Shown piece by piece: positions 5,601 to 8,576 of a stretch of 8,576 nucleotides of DNA. Origin of the DNA: Methanobacteriota archaeon (GTDB taxonomy: Archaea; Thermoplasmatota; Poseidoniia; Poseidoniales; Thalassarchaeaceae); the NCBI GenBank assembly GCA_014384685.1, contig JACNFL010000303.1, positions 1 through 8,576 on the forward strand, given 5' to 3'. The stretch's first letter is position 1, and every line of letters starts with the position of its first letter. Both the position numbers and the translations under genes were made by a program. The notes below the pieces were generated by a model, which ran no database searches, was not told where the DNA came from, and was given only the letters and a program-made list of their open reading frames with translations.

Positions 5601-8576
5601 CTGATACAGCAACGACAAGTAGTCTCACATTGAGTGTCGCAGGTATACAAGCCCTGCCATACAACAGTGGTCTATCTGACATTAATTTCGCACCATTAGA
5701 TACATCAATGGTTGCAGCAATCAACAGCCTAACAACGACATACACAGACCCAGGCACTGGCAGAATTTGGAAAATTGTAGATATTGATTTTACATCCAGC
5801 ATCTCTCAATCTATTGATGTCTTGAGTATTTCAATTGGCTATGATTTAACAGAAAATATCACCGGACTAGGTCAGCAAATGTTTGACTACCATGCAGCTC
5901 AACTTGTAGGAAGTATCCCCGCAAGTATTGACATACCACTCACATATGTATCAGATGCTGGTGCTGTTGGCCTAGATGGTGGAATTATCCATGAATTGAT
6001 GATTACAAATCGGCCGTTTACAGCTCCTGAAACCATGTATCCTGATGGGCAAGTTTACGAAATTACAACAAGACATCACCATCTGAATGACAATAACCAA
6101 ATTGGCGAAGTGATGTTGATTGGAACTGCCTCAGATGGTGAAGTACTAACATGGTATGTGGATGACCTCTCTAATGGAGGAAATTTCATCAGTAATGGTA
6201 GCACAATGGCTACTCTACTACCATCATCAACAGTGGCATTGAGTGGAGATGATTGGGTCGTAACATGGCGGTTTGAAATAAGTTGGTTGTGGGATGATGT
6301 TGACCAAATTGATTGGATGGCCAGAGCGCTCAATCTCACAGGAGAAGGGTTGGCACCAGCCTTCGCAATATCTGGAGGACCTGGGAAAAATGCAATAGAG
6401 AACGACTTACAAATCGACCAACTTGAAGTTCGAGATCAATTTGATAGAATCATTGCTATCAACCCGAATCAAGACTTCTATGCTGCAGGCGGGTCAGACA
6501 TTTTTGTAACCGGCTCAGTACGATTCCAAGACAATGCAAACTTACGACCACTTACCAATGCATACGCAGTCGCAATCAACTTCTCAGGAACAGAATATCC
6601 GGCTAACAGCCACGACAACGGTTCATTCAGCCTTACCTTGACATTACCTACAAACGAAACGACCACTACTCTAACCTCAAGAATTGTGCGTGTTGGCCCT
6701 GCGAGTGGAGCATTTGGTGGCGAGGATAAGTCAAACCCTATGGGAACTATCAAATTATTCACAGATGTTGAAAATCCGACAAGCGAGATATTCCAAGTAT
6801 TGACAACTAATGGACTTCTTGATGCAAACGGCCATGTTTGGGAACCATTTGATTCACTTACTCTTCATTTAACAGTCAGTGATGAACAAGCACTTGGTGA
6901 TGACATTACCCTTCACTATTGGAGAGAAGGAACCAATGATGACAGCAACGGAGACGGAATTGCTGATGAGAATGAGTATCAAACAATGACACGCCCAATC
7001 TCAATGCCGGGTAATTCAAATGAACAGCAGATTCAATTCACAGGTTTTGATTTATCATCAATGCCGGAAAATAATATGCTAAGCCTCTACATTTCAGGAA
7101 CTGATTGGGCTGGACTTCCTATTGAAAATGACGGCATGCCAGGTTTAGAAAATGACAAAGCTACAATGGTAATTGGCACAGATGCTGATACTATTTTATT
7201 GGAAAACTCATTCACATTGAATACTAATAATGACCATCTGCTAGTGGGTCAAAACCACCAAATTTCATTGGTAATAGAAGATGCAAATGGAATCAACACT
7301 ATTGATGAAATTATCATCTTTATGACTGGGCAAACATCGGCTCCAGCGGGGGAAATACACATTGACCCGAGAGAATCTACAGCCTCAACACCAATTGGTA
7401 GTTTCATCAATACAGGGGATGTAACAATGGAAACATTGGATGAAACCTCCAGTAGAATCACTCTTGACTTTGCTTTAGATTGGCATTTCCCATCAACATT
7501 TGCAGGAAACTGGCTGAACCCTGGGATTCACGTAATTGATGATACTCAAACCGTTGCCAACATCAATAATATTGGAGACTTGAGATGGAAATTAGACAAC
7601 AAACTAACTGTCGATATTGACATGTTGCACGACTTATCTGAACCAATTTCAGAATCAAATAATTCAAAACTTTTCCTTGGTAAAGGAGATATTTTTGCAA
7701 TAACAGGCGAAGTTGTTTACGCAGGTTCGGGAGCACCTATTGTTGAAATCCCAGAGAACTTACAATTGTTCACAATAATGATTGCGAGTGGCGTTTCGTC
7801 AGATGCAACTATTGACTTGACAGAATCCTACTTCAACACTACTCTATCGGTGCCGGTAGGTTTCCCTTCAACCAACGACTTACCTGTTGTAATGGATATA
7901 CTCAATATTCCAGGACAGGGTGAATCTATATCCTTCACGGATATATCTCTCACGATTGACAGCACCCCTCCGGTTGCTGAATTCCTCCCAGGGATTCTTG
8001 CAAGCATTGAAACAGATCGCATCTCAACAGTTGACGTCAGGATTAATGTTGTAGAATCAGGGGGTATGTCTGATGACGGTGTGACAATCCACTGGGTGTA
8101 CCGTCGTGGCGGGCTAAACCTCCCAGGAAGTAGTGATTCATCATTAATGGAAAAAGATACTGTGATTGGAGATATTTGGTCTTACTCATCAATTATTGAT
8201 ATGACACCAGCGGCCCACATAGAGTTACAAGAAGGAGATCAACTGATGGTTTGGTTGGTCGGTGAAGATCGAGCCGGAAACGAGTTATTTGGTGAAGGTA
8301 CAGCAGATTCACCACGTGCCCCACAATTAATTATCAGAATTTTTGACCCTGTTATTTCTAAAGTTGAAATTGATGATTTGACTCCAATGATATACAAAAA
8401 TGTGTATATTCAAACGACGATTAGAAATGATGGTTCAACGATGGGGAACATCAATGTAACTCTAATTGAAGAATTAGATGATGGGACATTACAATACTAT
8501 GAATCACACAATATCACTAACCTTGGACCACAACAAAAGCAAGTGGTCGCATTCTCTTGGGAAGCATGGGATAGTG
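2573..8576 (+). CDS. Giant secreted/surface multi-domain beta-sandwich protein (C-terminus cut by window edge)
   Basis: The frame is open from ATG 2573 to the window end: at least 2001 residues with no stop. A signal peptide (1-26) is followed by an N-terminal segment with LDGWLNVE (near 58-65) and three cleaved-adhesin/MAM-like beta-sandwiches (about 167-325, 332-490, 533-725). A further beta-sandwich follows at 727-822 (GTWLSP at its start, VTDVHY at its end). A long region of no recognised family (823-1430) includes IDVTDDG near 937-943 and a Trp-rich stretch at 1225-1250. Then come two related Ig-like modules (about 1430-1520 and 1795-1920, the latter opening with STPPV) and a CARDB-like domain from 1927. 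By hand I count about 20 N-x-S/T sequons in the first 500 residues, as expected of a glycosylated archaeal surface protein. Only four cysteines occur (338, 345, 389, 413). No membrane anchor or catalytic motif is visible; an anchor could lie beyond the window. Adhesion, matrix or polymer binding outside the cell is inferred. Confidence 0.9.
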   Translation, partial: MSTQRTTRLKVILILGLMILTPLSAADLTQYSGPNVVASSGNNRTVDGWSVPGNSTILDGWLNVESGNFPSLGNGSGWDGASVNSNFSSGTYLDTTSTHFDELLSLSTNGSYGNIDEFNSAPLLSLAAGIYTGGTGVTWLPTNLNYSGTPSTGGGNTVTNGTIPASATEGNLVVGTNPNGGIPAGSNSWLMGDPITLPSPIVNFTFEFDHWYHIHTPSNINGNMDGVWVEYRLDSGNWTWMEPESGYNNTISPNASVPAGTTANGTNGFPVWAKTAYSGWEHSVFELDNLTGINNATQIEFRYRIWTDSNSTVRPGWYIDNITIQNIGAGMGFWHHGCYVSTGTCSYSNNAVGALQLNQPMNLSGVTGNPILRTHLEWDLEGSSWDNFCVELSLNNNTWVDISSTSNSTTTACRSRTGAIPGSGYTIGTTTYGDETNALIDLDLAIPTAFHNQSNVYLRYRLDTDSSVQNGGVLDGQEGLTLDRIQVRSGSTNNSSVYFDDHLTNSATMFHYGIGTTIEDWAYVIIGAGGLLETYGFEDSPTMPPGGWNVVDAGSGDIWEYGQLPTGVITGPTSWSTGNYGFATDLDGDYDSSTQTHLFSPGYMIPLGASARLSFDQWRKAEANYDGGAVFISVNNGSWQYFDPVMPNGSSWYDGSQNGFGGHLLANLDVFDGRQFLATVPWETTTADLSNHSGSHVKFRFTFAADSIINNPGWYLDDIGVEVDFFENTGTWLSPTITLDELGNGFVDISALTPNGTYVTGTITDSAGNALDGYDNLSFPISLAGIDRDTYPTAKIQLNMGTNDPFISPLVTDVHYGAVRYFAGLDAQNGWDIDSGLVLVNDNWTNPTASPLTIRGDFVTSTAPIQNVNISGVGNGVTVQLIDSKGSIIGNTGLSNLISFTNPEPGYGVQFSIASSGSLSHAIAEGAFGQPTLNPEIDVTDDGTTDWMFPTAPNFGHYGWQSYIHLSDSVGQTVSGTTSASVTSTSTGSGIEVLIPDDATVNSGMITFAPDTATTSSLTLSVAGIQALPYNSGLSDINFAPLDTSMVAAINSLTTTYTDPGTGRIWKIVDIDFTSSISQSIDVLSISIGYDLTENITGLGQQMFDYHAAQLVGSIPASIDIPLTYVSDAGAVGLDGGIIHELMITNRPFTAPETMYPDGQVYEITTRHHHLNDNNQIGEVMLIGTASDGEVLTWYVDDLSNGGNFISNGSTMATLLPSSTVALSGDDWVVTWRFEISWLWDDVDQIDWMARALNLTGEGLAPAFAISGGPGKNAIENDLQIDQLEVRDQFDRIIAINPNQDFYAAGGSDIFVTGSVRFQDNANLRPLTNAYAVAINFSGTEYPANSHDNGSFSLTLTLPTNETTTTLTSRIVRVGPASGAFGGEDKSNPMGTIKLFTDVENPTSEIFQVLTTNGLLDANGHVWEPFDSLTLHLTVSDEQALGDDITLHYWREGTNDDSNGDGIADENEYQTMTRPISMPGNSNEQQIQFTGFDLSSMPENNMLSLYISGTDWAGLPIENDGMPGLENDKATMVIGTDADTILLENSFTLNTNNDHLLVGQNHQISLVIEDANGINTIDEIIIFMTGQTSAPAGEIHIDPRESTASTPIGSFINTGDVTMETLDETSSRITLDFALDWHFPSTFAGNWLNPGIHVIDDTQTVANINNIGDLRWKLDNKLTVDIDMLHDLSEPISESNNSKLFLGKGDIFAITGEVVYAGSGAPIVEIPENLQLFTIMIASGVSSDATIDLTESYFNTTLSVPVGFPSTNDLPVVMDILNIPGQGESISFTDISLTIDSTPPVAEFLPGILASIETDRISTVDVRINVVESGGMSDDGVTIHWVYRRGGLNLPGSSDSSLMEKDTVIGDIWSYSSIIDMTPAAHIELQEGDQLMVWLVGEDRAGNELFGEGTADSPRAPQLIIRIFDPVISKVEIDDLTPMIYKNVYIQTTIRNDGSTMGNINVTLIEELDDGTLQYYESHNITNLGPQQKQVVAFSWEAWDS
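3071..3547 (+). other. Cleaved-adhesin/MAM-like beta-sandwich module 1
   Basis: Residues about 167-325 run from ATEGNLVVG through SWLMGDPITL, an aromatic FEFDHWYHIH strand, VWVEYRLDSGNW and IEFRYRIWTD to the closing GWYIDNI (316-322). This strand order and the G-W-Y-[IL]-D-[DN]-I ending are typical of MAM/cleaved-adhesin sandwiches found in secreted proteases and adhesins. Boundaries are approximate. Confidence 0.6.
3566..4042 (+). other. Beta-sandwich module 2, carrying all four cysteines
   Basis: Residues about 332-490 follow the same pattern as modules 1 and 3: THLEWDLEG and FCVELSLNNNTW strands, VYLRYRLDTD, then LDRIQV (482-487) in the place of the GWYIDNI ending. The Trp-Tyr of the ending is missing, so this copy is divergent. 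Cys338, 345, 389 and 413 lie here and may form two disulfides. Boundaries are approximate. Confidence 0.5.
4169..4747 (+). other. Cleaved-adhesin/MAM-like beta-sandwich module 3
   Basis: Residues about 533-725 begin with ETYGFEDSPTMPPGGW, the usual opening of this module, continue with DIWEYG, NYGFATDLDGDYD (acidic turn, 585-591, possibly metal-binding), HLFSPGY, LSFDQW, VKFRFTFAAD and end with GWYLDDI (713-719). This is the most complete of the three copies. Confidence 0.65.
6902..7114 (+). other. Ig-like module A core
   Basis: Residues 1444-1514 run from DITLHYWREG to GTDWAG. The pattern of a strand with H-x-W, then a distal [GT]-x-D-x-A-G turn about 65 residues later, recurs in module B near the C-terminal end. 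Boundaries are approximate and no named family is certain. Confidence 0.4.
6938..6976 (+). other. Candidate calcium-binding loop (D-x-D/N-x-D-G type)
   Basis: Residues 1456-1468 read DDSNGDGIADENE. Asp1457, Asn1459, Asp1461, Gly1462, Asp1465 and Glu1468 match the spacing of thrombospondin type 3/dockerin-like EF-hand loops (positions 1, 3, 5, 6, 9 and 12). It is inserted in an Ig-like module, where a bound calcium ion would stiffen the fold. Confidence 0.6.
8072..8281 (+). other. Ig-like module B core
   Basis: Residues 1834-1903 run from DDGVTIHWVYRRGG to GEDRAGN. The module opens earlier with DSTPPV (1796-1801), a classic junction between tandem Ig-like domains of surface proteins. It parallels module A in its IHW strand and D-R-A-G-N turn, but it lacks the calcium-loop insertion. 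Confidence 0.45.
8351..8576 (+). other. CARDB-like domain, partial
   Basis: From residue 1927 the pattern V-S-K-V-E-I-D-D, then a YIQTTIRNDGS strand (N-x-G turn), INVTLIEE and NLGPQQKQVVAFSW matches the CARDB beta-sandwich common in archaeal extracellular proteins as an adhesion-type domain. The window ends before the domain does. CARDB is known from sequence analysis as a likely cell-adhesion module; its ligand is unknown here. Confidence 0.6.

Noticed and set aside
5443..5802. Minus-strand 119-codon open frame
   Set aside because: It lies wholly antisense to the continuous giant-protein frame and gives a Val/Leu-rich peptide typical of reverse-complemented Asn/Thr/Ser-rich coding sequence. 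The other minus-strand frames between 3646 and 8022 are rejected for the same reason.
6071..6082. Natural His triplet (residues 1168-1170) as a possible metal site
   Set aside because: An isolated HHH without a supporting Glu or Asp pattern such as HExxH. No zinc-protease motif was found around it.

Overview
The window most resembles the genome of a planktonic marine archaeon, probably of the Poseidoniales (Marine Group II Euryarchaeota). This is an inference. It rests on a very large signal-peptide-bearing, Asn/Thr/Ser-rich surface protein of the kind those organisms carry, on Shine-Dalgarno sequences of the GGTGAT/GGAGG type beside AT-rich TATA-like boxes, on a tRNA-Thr gene with no encoded CCA, and on a small-genome layout with genes a few bases apart. 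No rRNA or other decisive phylogenetic marker is present. No mobile element, CRISPR array or phage gene was seen.

Left part (1-2235, all minus strand). Read in the direction of transcription, the order is tRNA-Thr(GGT), then a 382-residue protein with about six membrane segments and a cytosol-type double zinc-ribbon tail, then a PLP-dependent class V aminotransferase/cysteine desulfurase-like enzyme that leaves the window at base 1. The last two are separated by only 4 bases. The second appears to start at a TTG codon whose ribosome binding site overlaps the stop codon of the first, so they are very likely one translationally coupled unit. A 7-bp inverted repeat flanks the AT-rich core just upstream of the membrane-protein start.

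Middle (2164-2572). Two tRNA genes, Thr(GGT) on the minus strand and Ser(GGA) on the plus strand, are divergently oriented with a 117-bp gap. After tRNA-Ser come a T5 tract, a TATA-like box, a perfect 7-bp hairpin and a purine-rich ribosome binding site.

Right part (2573-8576, plus strand). One open frame runs from ATG 2573 to the end of the window without a stop: at least 2001 residues of an exported giant protein. It has an N-terminal signal peptide, three cleaved-adhesin/MAM-like beta-sandwich modules, a further beta-sandwich, a long region of no recognised family that includes a Trp-rich stretch, candidate calcium-binding loops, two related Ig-like modules and the start of a CARDB-like domain. 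All four of its cysteines lie in one module. It is best read as a cell-surface or secreted adhesion or matrix protein. No catalytic motif was recognised, so its function stays open.
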